64,000 nt of DNA from Latrodectus hesperus (GCA_037975125.1 CM075851.1:126774981-126838980); one strand, 5' to 3'. Positions 30,346 to 44,707 are shown, counted from the first letter of the stretch. Notes: generated by a model from the letters alone, not told the origin. Translations and numbers: made by a program.

Positions 30346-30838
30346 AGCATTGAATACTCCTCCCATAGATACGTGAATACGGGTTATTAACTGTAAGAAA
30401 TCCTTACAAAACTAGTTATATAAATGGGATATTAAAAGAGATAGTAATCTTGGTCAGTAGTTAAGTTAGGCTGGTTATTACATGATATCACAAAGGTGGT
30501 ATCGATGATTTAAAGAGTAGGTAGCGCATGAAATAAATCTGGAAAATTCTTTTATTTAAAAAAAAAATTTTTTTATTACTTATATTCCACACACACACAC
30601 ACAAGGTACCTTTATTAGAATTTAAATGACCTAACATTTGAATTCTTGAATTCGACTTTTATTCTGGACGGGGGTGTTGTTGCGAGACTATTTTGAGAAG
30701 CATTTTATTTGTTCGTTGTCTTCAGTTAAAATAACTGATATGACTCAATTATCCTAAAGTATCAACTACAAATTTTACTTTTTAATGGCAACTAATCACG
30801 GAAATTATTTCATAAAAATAATAAAAATAACCAACATG

Positions 30839-30876
30839 CTTCTCACTTTTTGATTTTCAAATAAAAAAGTGAGAAG
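30839..30876. repeat. Perfect hairpin, 13-bp stem
   Basis: cttctcacttttt at 30839-30851 pairs with 30864-30876 across a 12-nt loop. Confidence 0.8.
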
Positions 30877-31282
30877 TATTTCAAAAAAAAAGAAAAAAAA
30901 AAAGACTTTGAGAATCCAAAATGTCTAAATTTATGTTTGCTAAATTCGAAAAATATAATTTTGAATAAAATTATGCACAATTTACATAAATTACAAAATC
31001 ATCAACTGATAATTAAAGTTATAACATTTCAACATTTATCAAATGCTGCGCAACTTTCTTTCTATATCTAATTTTGAGAGAAAAGTTATTTGTTGATTTA
31101 TGAGTCTTATTTCAGATTTCTTAGAGGAAAATTTTTAATACTCTGTTGTTGATCATCTTAAGCATTTTCAGTACTTCTTTTAACTAAGAGATCACAATAC
31201 AATGTTTCCTAAAAATATATTTTTTACTAATGAGTGTAGTAATTTTAACGAAGTTGTTAGTAGTGTTGTTGTTGGTGATCTC

Positions 31283-31311
31283 GGGAGTGTCTAGCAGAAC
31301 TAGACACTCCC
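31283..31311. repeat. Perfect GC-rich hairpin, 12-bp stem, 5-nt loop
   Basis: gggagtgtctag at 31283-31294 pairs exactly with ctagacactccc at 31300-31311, loop cagaa. It is much more GC-rich than the surroundings. It is followed by AT-rich DNA without a T-run, so it is not an obvious terminator. Confidence 0.85.
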
Positions 31312-31399
31312 CATGAATCCAACAATATCCAAAAATTAGAAAGAGCTTATGTTTAGAGAAATGAATAGTTTCAATTGACCCGAAAGTCAAGGGCACTAA

Positions 31400-31570
31400 A
31401 GGGAGAAGTCTGATTTAGCCCTGAGTGCCTGTCTGTTTTAGCTGGACATAACGGAATGGCCATCATGCCTAAGATGGCCCTCCCAGGAGTGAACTCCCAA
31501 CATATTTCAGCTATTTCGTCCAGGAACACTCCTTCGCCACCATGAGGCTGAGGTAGGACCAGAAGAGGAA
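31400..31570 (+). repeat. Moderately GC-rich repeat fragment
   Basis: Shares the words GAACTCCCAAC and ACTCCTTCGCC, in the same order, with 57170-57310 (CAACTCCCAACT and ACTCCTTCGCC). This is probably one dispersed repeat family. Type unknown. Confidence 0.35.
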
Positions 31571-34068
31571 AAGTTTTTCATTTCATCACTTGACTATCAT
31601 TGGATTTTCTTGAAAATACACAGCTATCATTTATTTTACTATCGCAACATACAGGTACAATAGCGCATATTTTTAGCTCTCTGTTTAAATGTCTATTTTT
31701 AGGTGGTCTTTCTGAATTAGAAGACTAAGATATTAGTCTCCAAGTCTTTCTTTGAAGGTTTTCCTTCACTTTTGATAACAATGGTTTAACAATCTTGGAT
31801 CGTTTAGACTTGATCTAAATAACCCAGATCTGAAAAGATGATTTTTATGCCTTGAATGGGAAAAATAAAATATATGGGAAATATAAAAGTAAAATAAGCT
31901 TTTGCTATATAAATAAGAGGCACAGCATTTATCACAGGTTCCATATTATACAAAAATTGCTGATATTTCTTCATGTGCAAGAGAAATTTTCCCAAGAATT
32001 GTTCTCAGTAAAATTTTAACCATTTAAACAATTCTTTACCTTTATCCTCTCGACTATGCTGTTGTTCGTGTGGATTGAAATTTACAATATTTTTTCGAAT
32101 TAAAAGATCATCAGTAATTTTTTTCCGAATTGAAAGAGTTTATGAAGTTCTCTGCTCCAACAGTGCTGCTACCGTTGTCTCTATATTTAATTTTGGAACA
32201 TCGTCAATATGACAATGAATCTTCTAAGGTTTAGGCTTAGCAGAAAACAATTGATAAAATTTCGTATTAGTTCTAAGATATCCTCGTGATAAACTATACA
32301 AATGAATAAAATATTTAAATCTTTTTTTAGCTTTTCCTACAATTTCAAATACAAACATATTTCTAACTCTGTGCTATTAATACTTCTCTGATAGTGGAGT
32401 CGGTAATCCATTCATCTCTTCTTCAAGTTTTTCCGTAAAAAGTAAATTAAGTTCAGTTTTCCTAATAACAACGTCGCAACTGAATTAATGAATTTTTTAT
32501 AGTTAAAAGCTAAGAACAAATGTCCGTATTCTAGAATAGAGGTTGTTTTTCGCAATAAACCGATATTTAAATTTTTAACTTTTTACGTGATCCTTTTTTC
32601 TATCTCGGTAAATTTCCAACAATAATCCCTTTATTACAAATAAGCAATGAATATATAAGTATACTTTTCAATTTCTCGATTTATATGATCAATATAAAAG
32701 CAGATTGAAACTGCGAATTTTTTGTAATTTTTTATTTATTCATACTGGGACATAAAAAATGAAGACATAGATACCGAATAATATATTTCTTAATAAATTT
32801 ATTTTTAAGAAATTTATTAAGATTTTCTCATAAGCAGACAAAATTTATTCTCAAAGTTTTCAAATTTATTCTCATATTCTTCAAATTTATTCTCATAAGC
32901 AGACAAAATGAAATAAAAAAAGGAATATAAATTTGATTTTAAATGCATTAGAATAGAATTAGAGCGAAAAGAAAGTATTTCATTCTTCAATTTTCTAACC
33001 ATCGCGGAAAAAAAGGAAAATATACAAGAGCCTCTTATATATAACTATTATAAAAAGAATAAATACTATCCTCATTTCTATTATCAAATGTAAACGATTG
33101 TAAATTTCTATTAAATTTACAGAAGATGGTGTAAGAAATGTTTTTTTTATTTTTCCTGCTTGTTCTCAGTTATATACATTGACTTCATACAATCTGTTGC
33201 ACAGAATATTTCGCAAAAGAAAATCATTTTTATTGAGAAATTATTAAAATCATATGCAGGAAGTATTTTCAAAAGTGTTTCAAATGTTGCCGCCATTAGA
33301 CATTGTCTATCGACCCTCAAAGTCAAATTAAAGATGTAAATTATGAGGTTATGTTTTTTCATGAGTATGCGCTGTTATTGGACTTCGATCATTATCGATT
33401 CATATGGGGAATAATATTTGTTTTTACGCAAAGTAGATATAAAATCACAAATTAGGCAAAATCTCAAGCACGCACTTATAAGCGCAATCAGAAATTTCTC
33501 ATATAGGAAGCTGCCACCTCTTAATTTAAGATTAAAATGTCTTAAGTTCGATCCTAACCGCTGTTGCTTGAATGGGAGGCGAATATTGCATTTTTGAGTA
33601 GTTCAGAGTGTACATTCTGTTAGAGTGCAAACTGTTAGAGTGTACATTCGAAACTTTTCTGGTTTCCTCCTTTGATATTCACGAGTATATATTAAGTCAT
33701 GTACTAAGAAAAATTGCACTAGAGAGAGTACACATTACGTGTATTTTAAAATATTTTCACATATTAAAAACACAGGTGTATGCCGTAGTCTTAAATATAC
33801 TCAAGAAAATTCTTGGAATTCGTATCATTTAATTTAGGAATTAGAAATAAATAATAACCATATAGAGGTAATTTATTTTTCTAGTTCAATACATTATTAC
33901 AATTTATTTATACAATGATGTCTCATAGTCTGAAATATACTCAAGAAGAAAAATACACTTTGGAATGTATATTATTCAATGTAAGAATTAGAAATAAATT
34001 ATGAATAATCATGAGTATAAAACTAAATATGTGATAAAATAATTTAAACTTTATATGCTTTGTTTTTT
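31571..34068. other. AT-rich noncoding DNA
   Basis: No gene. A small direct repeat, CTCATAAGCAGACAAAAT, occurs at 32827-32844 and 32892-32909, together with TTCAAATTTATTCTCAT words. A degenerate SINE scrap lies near 33540-33600. Confidence 0.5.
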
Positions 34069-34464
34069 TCATTGAATTGTCTTATTATAAATCGACACAT
34101 TAATTGGTACTTTTTGCGGTTCCAGCTTTCCATTCTCATTATCGTCTGAAACGTGATTCTTTAGTATATTATTTTCGCAGACGATTTCGAAGTGTCTTGT
34201 TACCGCCTCCTCTAAGAATTTGTCTATTTGAAATGCAAATCTTAGAGGAAGTCGTTTTCCATACGCCAGTTCCGATTTGTGCGTGCTAACTGGGACGACG
34301 ACAATAAAACTCAGACGTGACCCTGGACATAGCCACTGGACTTGAATGGGGACAGTTCCCTTGGCAGACGATAATGTTATACGGCAGTTGGGTCGTCCTG
34401 TTTCACGCTTTTCCATTTTATCAGTTGTTGCTTTCGATATTCTTAGTGTTTGTGATTTTTGCAT
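34069..34464 (-). other. Unrecognised 131-codon ORF in a GC-richer island
   Basis: Minus-strand open frame with mixed composition. I recognise no domain. The surrounding 34.1-34.55 kb is less AT-rich than its flanks, open in several frames, and contains CAGACGAT or its complement four times (34141, 34178, 34365, 34466). This could be a repeat or an exon, and I cannot decide. Confidence 0.2.
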
Positions 34465-34599
34465 ACAGACGATTTCTTGCGACAGTTATCGTATTTCAAG
34501 TAACTCGAGTGTCTCGATAACAAGGACACTGGAAATACAGACATCATGCTTTCAGTGTCGTTCCTTCTCCCAAAGTGGAATTAAGCATTTATACGCACA

Positions 34600-37315
34600 C
34601 ATAAATAATTGATAAATTTAATTTACTATTGTGTTTTTGAATTTAATTTACCATTTAAGAAACCTTTGCAGATGTCTTAATGTATTTCATTGGTACTTAA
34701 AGATAATAATCTGTGTTACTAAAGACTTATAGGTGTGATATTAGCCTAATAGAAAAGACATTATTTTCATATCCGAAAATCTGTATTGTGCGTAGATTCC
34801 TTTGGCCGTGGTCAAAGCGACAAAATTGGGTGGATTTAAAGGCTTCTATCGAAAATTGGAAGCGGAAAAAAAAAATACCGTAATATTCTAATCTAGCTCA
34901 TGGGGTTATAAAAAGTTGGTTTGTTTTACCTTATTTGTTCTCCCCATTTCGATGCTTATATCTGGAACAGAAATTGTTAAGCAGATTCAATCGGCTCAAG
35001 TGCTTGGTTCTAGAAAGAAATACTTTTCTTCAAACTTCCACACCATGTTAGAGGAGAGGAATTATATTCCTGAAAACTTAATTTAAGCGAAATGAGCTCA
35101 GATATTGAAACCGTACTCCTTCCCACCGATTTCGATATCCGGCTATGATAATATTTCGGAACAATGTCATTCTTTTCGGGCATGAAAACAATGATATTAT
35201 TGTGAAATATTATTATGACCAACCACAGTTTATAGTCGGTTAAAAGGAGTCATTTCCTATTCTTTCAAAATTGTTGCACATAGAACTATAAGTTATACAG
35301 GAAGAACGAAAGAGATTAATTGAAAGTATACTTTATTATATACATTAGAAAATTAATATTTGAAATGTAGAAAAAACCTTTCCCAAGTGAATAATCTCTT
35401 TGATTCATAAATAGTGCCTTACAATTATTTTGCTATTTTGCACTGTTATCAGCAGCATAAACCGCTAGTACTTTCTAGCTCTGATGGAAGCGGTATATCG
35501 GTAAAGAATGCATTGTTCTTGTATTCGAAGGTAAAGGGTTCGATACTTGATGCAGCAGAAGATCGTTGCGCTGAATGAACAGATGTACATTGAGTCCTTT
35601 GGAATCTAATATTCCTTTGCTAGAGTGGTAAGGAAACTTTCGAAAAACGAAGACCGTTTAGGAATGCCATTTAACCTTAAGTTCAAAATAACGAGGCAGT
35701 TGTCTGCGTTTATCTGTTTCTCCCAACAGGAGTAAACAGCTGAAGACATCGCAAGAACCAGGGCACTGCGGTAGTCTGATGAATAAAGACATCGCTCTCG
35801 AGTTCACAAGGTTATAGATTCAATTCTGGACCCAATCAAATACCATCGTGCGGAAAGGACCTATGCTCAGCGCAAGTTGCGTAAAGTCCAGTGTCTTTTA
35901 CCAGGTGTGGTACAGACATTTGCAGAAGTGGCAGTCAGCTCAGCAGTCGATATCGTCATTTGATCAATCTTTTACAGTTCACTGGATTTTATCTGAAGAA
36001 AAACAACCGGAAACAAGCCGAAATATCCTCCTCACTAAAAGAAAAGTAAGCTAAATTGTGGTCAAAATAAGTGATCTGAAATAGATGTCTATTCCCTACT
36101 TGGGAAACGAAACCAAGAATCATTGAATTGCAACTATTCACAGCTGCTATCTTTAATAATACCGATTCGAAGAAATTCTTCATAAAAGGATCGGTTATCT
36201 GATCATTAAGTCAAGATTATATCACAATAAATAGTACTTTATTTCGTTACATGAAGCATAGGCATCTACTTTCATTCAATCATTATTCCAAATGAATTCT
36301 TATAAAGAAGTTATTTTTTTTTACTCTTATATAAATTATTCTTTCAATTATATACATATCATTTTCTATACTATTATCTAAAGTTATGTATTTTTATAAA
36401 AGTATTAAATCTTTAAGTAGATAAAAATAATAGAAAAGAATATTAAATTTATTTGAAGTAAAATAACTGAAAAATACAGAAAAAATATTTTCTTACTAAA
36501 TTATTTTAGAATTGTCTTAGGCATATTCGTTTCTGAATAAAGTAGCAAATAAATATAAGCAATAGATTTTTTTTCTATCGTTGATGTTACAAAATTGACA
36601 GGAAAATGCTTCTTAAGTTTATAGGTTCGATTTCCGTCTCGGTTATGGAGGAAGCGAACATAACAGTAAAACGTACAACGAAATCAAATGATATATAGCT
36701 CATGGAATTTCTCTTTCTATATTCTTCTGTACCTAATTTATACAATATTTTTGTTGTATAAGGTATATATTTTGTTTATAGGAATCCTTCATTAAATTCT
36801 TAAATTTATCAATCACTTTTCTGTTTTTTTTTTCATTTAAAAAACAAATTCGGCTATTAAATGAAAAAACATTTCTGTGTGTGTGTGTTCCTGGCTTATT
36901 TAATGTATCACTTTTATTACTTTTATTATTATATACCTGATTTAGGCTTATAACTTTTGATCTTGTAAACAAGTGTAATTTGCCAAGGATCAAACAAAAA
37001 TGATTTTAAACCCAGAATTTTTATTCGCCTGGGGAGATTAAAGTTAAATATCTTTTTAAAATATTTGAAATGATGAAATATTAACTTGCCAATAAATTTT
37101 TTTTTAAATAAATTTTTAGATCTAAATCATCTTCCATCAACTGAACTTTTGAAATTTTTAATTTAAATACCCAAAAAATTTCCATTAATTTTTGTTTGTT
37201 TTCGAAAATGGACGATATTATATAAATTTTAAAATCTTTATTTTCACGACTGTTTTACCGAATATAAGATCTTTGGCTTGATTACAGCCACTTTTTAATA
37301 GATAGACATGGCACA
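34600..37315. other. Noncoding DNA with SINE scraps
   Basis: No gene supported. Box B-like or family B-like scraps occur near 35520-35560, 35690-35720, 35930-35975 (CTCAGCAGTCGATATCGTCATTTG) and 36615-36660. Confidence 0.45.
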
Positions 37316-37545
37316 TGATTTGATATCTCGTAAGGGACCGCCGAACGGGTTAATATTTTAAGGTATTTTAATATCTACCTCGTGAATTATTCTTCGGGAG
37401 GCTTCTCAAAAATATTGAGCCACACTCATGTGTAAAACACGCAGAAGAGCAAAATCTATCGCCCGTTGCTCAGTAGCGGCTGGAATCGAACGCGGAAACT
37501 TTTGCTCCGAAATCCGATGCCCTATCGCTAGGCTCTCAGCGGGTC
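37316..37545 (-). repeat. tRNA-derived SINE-like repeat
   Basis: Minus strand: GAGAGCCTAGCGATAGGGC (box A-like) followed by GCGTTCGATTCCAGCCGC (good box B), then a body with GCTCTTCTGCGTGTTTTACAC and a GTTCGGCGGTCCCTTACG block. The arrangement fits a tRNA-headed SINE. No second copy or target duplication was identified here. Confidence 0.5.
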
Positions 37546-37988
37546 ACTCTCTTAAGTACTGACCACATTCCGTAATTGGCTCATAATTTAAAATAGTTTG
37601 TTAACTGTGACAGCCAAGGTAGTCTGATAAAGTTAGCCATTGTTCTTATGATAGGGAAGCGAATAGCATAACTGATCCAAAAGAAAACGATCGGGTTGAG
37701 ATCACTTATCGATAAATTTCATTCGATTTCAATGTCTATCTATAAGACTGCCCAAGCATGGAAAAGAAGTATCGATATTGTTACTTGATTATGATTGAAA
37801 ATCACGTATCGATTGGCTTTCTTTACATATTCTGTCGGCAAATATATGGTAATAATTAAACGTAAACAAATATGGTTCGACAAAAGTTTGTAGGATGTCC
37901 ACACAGTCATTGGGTTGAATCGCAGGTGAATTTCGTTATATTTTATTCAATTTTAGCCATCGGTTTATATTAAGTCGAAATATGAAAA

Positions 37989-38233
37989 TACAGTAGAATC
38001 TTATTAATTCATATCCTACTATAATCCAGTTAAACTTTCAATCCGAATTGAACAAAGCAGTTTGGATTTTACTCAAAATATGTATTTTACTTTGTTAAGA
38101 TGATTCTTAGTTCACAAGGACTTAGCTAAAATTGCAATTTCAGATTAATATTTAAGATAAAAATTTGATTTTAATCATGAGATGAATATGCCAATTCCGT
38201 AACATGAACCGGATTATTGGTAACCCGGTTCTA
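37989..38233 (+). mobile_element. Possible pogo/Tigger-like MITE remnant
   Basis: The left end TACAGTAGAATCTTATTAAT resembles pogo-type termini (CAGTAGAACCTC...). The right end contains CCGGATTATTGGTAACCCGGTTCTA, whose complement is again TAGAACCGGG. Inner ATAATCCAG and CTGGATT-type words recur. The ends pair only partly, so the call is tentative. Confidence 0.4.
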
Positions 38234-38893
38234 TCTAATCTGGATTGACACAGCTTGACTGTTACTTTAGGTTACTTAACTTCTGGAAAAGAAAAAAAAA
38301 TGACTCGCACCTTGCAGGCATTTAAAATCTCTTGTTTACCAGATTCTTAAGCGATCGGAAGGTGAGGCTTAAAAGAGAAAACAAATAATGGATTAAGGAG
38401 TCAAGGTCTCTGGAAACGCTTTTATTTATGTTGCGGCAGGAGGAACAGAAATGATAGTTTTTCAACCTCTGAGGGTCATCATTGGCAACAGAATGCCGCT
38501 TTATAAATAATTCATCGCGAGATATTCGATGTTATGTTTTCGAAAAGAAAAAAAATTGATTTTTGTTTTCTGTGATGTAAGAAAAACAAAAAAATCTGAA
38601 TAGGATTTTATTTATCTTCTGGTTTGGTAAAGAGTTTTGAAATTGTAGAGCTATAGTTCCAATTATTTTCTTAAGTTCAAAAAAGACACTTTAATGGTAC
38701 TATGGGCCTAATAATAAACTTTCATGTTTAACAAGTTATAACAAATATAAGTAATTAATTTCATATAATTTTGGATCCGAGGTATTTTAATCGGGAAAAG
38801 CCTCCTTTTCTGATTTAGAATGTAATGCATTCTGTACTTGATCCAGCCAAAGGCCATGATGCCGATATAATTTAGGTTCATTAAGAGTCCGTA

Positions 38894-39043
<150 letters not shown>

Positions 39044-39084
39044 TACGAAGCTCTTCTCATGATGATATGTATAATTTGGAAATG

Positions 39085-39145
39085 GAGTGTTCCAACTCGG
39101 GTATTGACTACGTCACTTGACCATGGTTAAAATTGCGAGGAATAT
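39085..39145 (+). repeat. SINE-like family B fragment
   Basis: GTGTTCCAACTCGGGTATTG then CACTTGACCATGGTTAAAATTGCGAGG is the reverse complement of the family B core seen at 5.8 and 8.3 kb. Confidence 0.55.
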
Positions 39146-39529
39146 GCTGAGAGGAATTCTATTATGCAGAAATAGGCATCAGGAAACCTATAAGATTGTA
39201 CATAATACATTTACACACAAGCATCTTAGAGTATACTATTTATGCAATCATCTTCGTATAGAGCTCCAAAAGTGTCCACCATAACATACTTATATATCTG
39301 GAATTACAGAACTGTTTTTTCATTTAATTGCATTTGTTTCCTGCTACTTGTTTTTGCCAACTCTGGCCATTGAACACATAGTCAAACTTCCTTGTTATTC
39401 TGAGTCATGGTCTAAAAATTATATCAACTTCTGTGGTGAAACATACCGATTCTAATATCTGTGGCATATGAGTAGAAGGCCATTAAATTCTGTATTTAAT
39501 TAATGTACATGGGCTCTCAGCATGACAGT

Positions 39530-39600
39530 ATTTCACAATTCGGGTATCGAACACACAACCTTCGGGACATGGGAGCCTTGCCTTTCAACCCCCAATCATG
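39530..39600 (-). repeat. tRNA-like SINE scrap
   Basis: Minus strand GGTTGAAAGGCAAGGCTCCC followed by GTGTGTTCGATACCCG (box B). Short and isolated. Confidence 0.4.
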
Positions 39601-40339
39601 TTTTTCTCTTCATTATCTAACTTTTAATATAATTTCTTTTATTTGGTTATGAAGTTTGACTGGTCAGACTTTTCCGGTTTCTCTATAAACATGTACTTTG
39701 ATAGCCAATTTCATGGCTCAATTGATAGAAATTGAATTATTATAGAAAATGATGCTGTTTATGTTGTTGATTTAGAGCATATGAGAGGCATTTTTTATTA
39801 CATTTTTAATATATATATATATATTCTAAATGATTAATATAGAGAAATTAACTTTTTATCATTATTTTATGGAGCTTTGAAAGAACTATAGAATTAAATA
39901 CCTAGATTTGCAGTTTCATAAAATCAGGTGATATTGATTGATTAAAAAAATTATAGAAATCCCACCAAATACAACAATAGGTAGGATTTAATTCTATTAC
40001 CAAATGATGGGTTTGATGTTTAAAAATTTCGAAATACGCATCTTCAGCTTAATGAATTTATATTCATTTACACTTATATATAATGAATGTGAAATCCTTA
40101 ATTTTTAAATGTGGGAAAAATGTATTTTATAAACATTGCCAATTTATGGAATTAGAATGAGGGTTTTGTAAATTTAAAAGTACTGTGATTTTTAAAGGAT
40201 TTTTGAGTAAAAATGATCATAGCTTTTTTTAAGATCTTGGCAAATGAAACATTTAAAAACTTTTGTAGAAAATATTAATACTGATTTATTTTTTTGTTTG
40301 TAATACGTTTCTGGCTGCTTGTTTTTGCTGATAGTACAG

Positions 40340-40545
40340 CCGCTAAATAACCAAATGCCTCATAATTTTGAAATTATGCCAATTGATGAGGGGTGCTGGC
40401 ACCCTTTTCTCCAAAGCACGCAACACCCCAGTAGAAAGATATTTCAACCACGGATTTTTACGTCCCCCAAATTGCTGTTAGTGAACACGATAGATCTTCG
40501 ATTGCGTCAGGTATATGACTCACATCTTCCGCTCAACAGAATGGT
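40340..40545 (-). repeat. SINE-like family B copy, diverged
   Basis: CCTCATAATTTTGAAATTATG, GGGTGCTGGCACCCTTTTCTCC, CACCCCAGTAGAAAG and ACGGATTTTTACGTC occur in the same order as the other family B copies. Confidence 0.55.
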
Positions 40546-40560
40546 GCCTTTCCCATTCAA

Positions 40561-43320
40561 ATAATAATTAATGTGGAGTTAAAGTTATAGTAATTATTTC
40601 TGTCGTAGATCTTTGACTAAAAGGAAGCGATTTCGATACCACACAAGGCACAATACTGTAGTGTTGAGAAGGCCAATGATAGTTAAAATATCTGTTGTAT
40701 CCAATGTCCTAATGCTTCAGAATTAAAAAGTGCTTGTATTTGTTTGGAAGTTTGTTAACAGAAATGAGAACCTAGAAACGTATCTCGACAACTAATAACT
40801 GTCAAGTAAAGCTATGATCTTAATGTTAACAGAAAGGAACTGGCAAATGAGTATTTAGAAATTTGTTTTTGATTCAGCAGTTGGAAGTTCGATTCTCATC
40901 TAATTCATTTAAGTTTATAGTCATTGGTAGAACCCTTCAAATATGAAAATCTTAGTAAAAAATGAGCCCTAGTATATATAAAGACAGCTGAGACAACCAC
41001 ATCGAACCGATATTAACAGATTGCTAACGTGTATCAAAATAAGTCTGAAAATAAAATTGATCATAGTTTGCTTACTGAAATTCAATACAGAAACTATAAA
41101 GTAAATGTCATGTATCGGTGACATTTATAAATTAGTTTTCAAAAATTTAGTAAAAGATTTTATTTTTTCAAATAAAAATGTTACTTAATTTACTATTTAT
41201 TCATATATAATTAACATTAAAGCAAAATAATTCGCGTAAATGCGAACTCCATAATTTTTGAAAAGTTAATTAGAAAAAAGTGCATATTTTTTTTTCCTTC
41301 GAAATAAAAATTCCACGATTTTGATAGAAAAATAATGGCGCGAAGGCCGCACACATCGTAAATATTCGCTTCATTCCTTTTTCAATAAAAAAACAAAGTG
41401 CAGAAATAATAATTATGAGTTATTTACTTAGTGTTCTATCGAATGTTTTTATTTTAACTCTTATCGCATGAGTTATGTTTAATAGAAAGAATTCATTTCG
41501 CGGTTTCAGGTCAAGTTATTATTTGCGATTTGTTTTCATTCATAATCACGAAATTAGAAAATACCGTGTGTTTGTTTATTATGATAAGCCGTTCTCAAAA
41601 CAAGCTGGGTATCTTTTATGGGACAAAATACTTATAAATTTCACATTCCAATTACTAGATATAATACGGCGAAGAAACATCAGAAAATAATTACAGAAAT
41701 TACTTTCCTGACCTTTATGCTTCGAAACAGCCATAAATTCATTCACCTGCCTCTTTTAAGTGACGTTTTGCAAATGAAAATTTTTGGGGAAGAAAAACTT
41801 TCAACCTCAATTATTCTCTTCGCTTGTCTGCCACTAAAGACGGAGGCACTGAAACGGTAACTCTCTCTCGGTGAAGTTGTTTTGAAACAAACAAAGGGAC
41901 AATTTTACGAGGTGATTCTTCTTTTTGTAGCTCTCTTTCATTTTCGCCGACATTTTGCAGACGATTATCTAGACAACTTTAAAAATATTTAGTTGAAATT
42001 GTCCTTTTTCCTCTTCCCATTTTACATCAGCGGAAGTCTGAAAATTTTCCTTCTCAAAGGAATGATTTATATCTTATTCTCCCACGTATAATATATACCA
42101 CGAAGAAATTCAAAATGTTTAGTTGGTTTGAAATTTGTTCTGATAGTTTTAGTTAAGGTTAAACTATATTTTGGAGAAAAGAGACTGAAATGTCATAAAT
42201 TTTGAAAAATCAAAAGCAAAAATATGTTTGCAGTCAGTTAAAGTAAATAGTTAAAAAAAAAAAAACATTTAGAGTTTTGTAGTTTTCAAATATTGATTTT
42301 AAAACAGGATAAATCTTTTATGTTTAAAATATAGTTGATACATACTTTATAAGGAGATCTAAATCAAATTTTTCTGCTATATTAAATTGACTATTTCAGT
42401 ATATATTTGATGATAGAATAAGTTAAGAATTTTTTAGTGTTTCGATCGAAATCGATGAATTTTTAAAAGAGTATTATATTATATTCCCACAAAAGATTTG
42501 TTTGTTACACTTTGATAATTTTTTTTGTTTCAAAATTTCATACTTTGGTAATTATATTAGATTAAAACTAATTATGTCAATACATGTTTTAGTAAAAGTT
42601 ATGTTTTACTTTCTGTTAATTATAGTTTGCTATGGTAAGCAATTTTAGACGCGCGGCACGTTAAAAATTCATTTAATACATCCATGACAACCGTCACATC
42701 ATTTGAAATCAAATTGTTGCTTACTTAAAATCTGTATTTTTGAAATATTGTTTGTATTTTAAATTAGAAATGAAAATGATATATAAGTAATAAACATATT
42801 GAACAACTTTGTCCTATTTCTTAACCTTATTTTTTAGTCAAATTGTTAGCTTTTAATGCTTAAATGTAATAATAAAAATAATTATTATTATGCTGTATAT
42901 TGTAAATTATGAAAATGAATGTAGTAGGATCAATATAGAAGATCATTCTTTTTTTATAGATGGGTTTGTATTAGAGAAAGATTTCTAATTAAATGATAAA
43001 CACATATCACCCATTTTTTGAAATGTTGAATTATTTCAAAAGAACATTTTGTCTTAAAACAATATTCATATGCATTATATTTCAGAAAATTTATGATATA
43101 ATCTTCATAAATCGTATTGTTTTGTTTTCAAATTATTAATTTAAATATCTTCTTTCCTAAGACAAAGCCTCTGCACATAATACAATAAAGAAAGTTTCAA
43201 AATTCTTTTTTATTAAGCTTACATAAATTTAAAATATGAAAATTGATATAGATGATTATTATTAATACAAAATTAACCTTGTACACTAAGACTGCAAAGT
43301 TTGAGGTTTTTAGTGGAGTA
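40561..43320. other. AT-rich noncoding DNA
   Basis: No gene recognised. 41320-42060 is slightly GC-richer, with short ORFs but no motif. Confidence 0.5.
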
Positions 43321-44605
43321 AACAGCGGAATCAATACCTGTGTGCCTGAACTGGATACCTTGGGAGAATGGTACTAACTCAGTTGTCCACTTCGTCACTT
43401 TACAATAGGTAAAAAAATGTAAAATAAAAAATTATGAAATATATTGGCTGATACATATTTTATAAACTGGGTGGCAGACGGGTTTTATTTTTGTTATTTA
43501 CGTTGACATTCTCATGTTTGAAAGGTTACGGATTCGATATCCAGTTGAAGACTTCCATATTGAGGAACCAATCCGATAAATCTGATTTCCTTTCAGTGTG
43601 GGGTTTGAGAAGGATATCAGCTCATATGTCTAACTCGTCCCTTGATCATATTTATAAATTACGAGGTGGCTGGCCATGTTTAACACCGACATTTTTGGAA
43701 ATAAATAGTTCCAAAAGTGTTGCAAAAACCTAAAAGTATACTGTCAAATTGCACTTTATTTGATAATCCCTTCATACTGGTGTTAAATAAAATCTTTCAG
43801 AGCAAGATGTTTTAACTTCACATTAACAATTTAGCAATTTTATTCGATATGAAACTTGGGTGGAGAAATCTTATTTATTTTAAATGAGATCGATATTAAC
43901 TGCAACGAAGAGTCTCATTATTTGAGACTTGCCAGTTTTAATAAAATCATTTATTACCATTAACATTTGGTACGGTCTGGTGAGCTTACTAAAACGATGA
44001 AGGAAACCTGAGAGAATTTGCTTACTCAGTCGTCGACTTCGTCATTTGAATGTGGCTGTGTGGAAAATGAATAGATGGGTATTTGTGTCAAGCGATTTCC
44101 GTCGAATAAGGAAATGTAACAAGGAGAACAATAGTTCTTTTGATGGAAGTCATCTCGTGAGGGGGAGATAAAGAATTTCCAACCGAAGACTGTCATGCCG
44201 AGACAGATTATGCACGTTAACATTTTGTGGGCTCTAATGTTCCTCCACTGCCTTGATATGATGTGGCAAAGAAAGCGTCAACCCCGATGTTGACCTTACT
44301 ACTTTCTGCTATTCAAAATTATGGGGTGGCAGACAATATTTGACAAACTCCCAACTGGCAAAAATAGTCAGGCTAAAACATGTCACAATAACCCACCACA
44401 ATCAATTAGTCGACCAAAGTAGCCTGGATTGGAAAGGCGGCATTCTCGTGACCAAAGGCTGACACAGAACATCCTTCGTTTTATTTTTGATGTGATTGGG
44501 ACATGAAAAATAATCAGGTTCGGAATGCTTCTTCATTGGCTGCAGAAGGGAATGCCAACTCAGATGTCCATCTCTTCACTTGATTATTGCTCAAATCTAC
44601 TAGGA
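43321..44605 (+). repeat. Cluster of degenerate family B fragments
   Basis: Four degraded copies of the core CAACTCAGNTGTCNNCTTCGTCACTTG in one orientation, at about 43377-43415, 43620-43670, 44022-44050 and 44552-44600. Some are followed by an AATTACGAGG-like word. Sense orientation is opposite to the 8- and 26-kb copies. Confidence 0.45.
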
Positions 44606-44707
44606 GATTCTATAGTTTAGATATTTTTAGTGACTTTTTTCAGTCGACAGAAACAATCAGCAGGGGGAAAAATCAAATTATCACTTTGAAATATTTAAAT
44701 TTTTTAT

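Noticed and set aside
35848..36054. 68-codon ORF
   Set aside because: Contains a family B-like scrap (CAGCAGTCGATATCGTCATTTG); likely retroposon debris.
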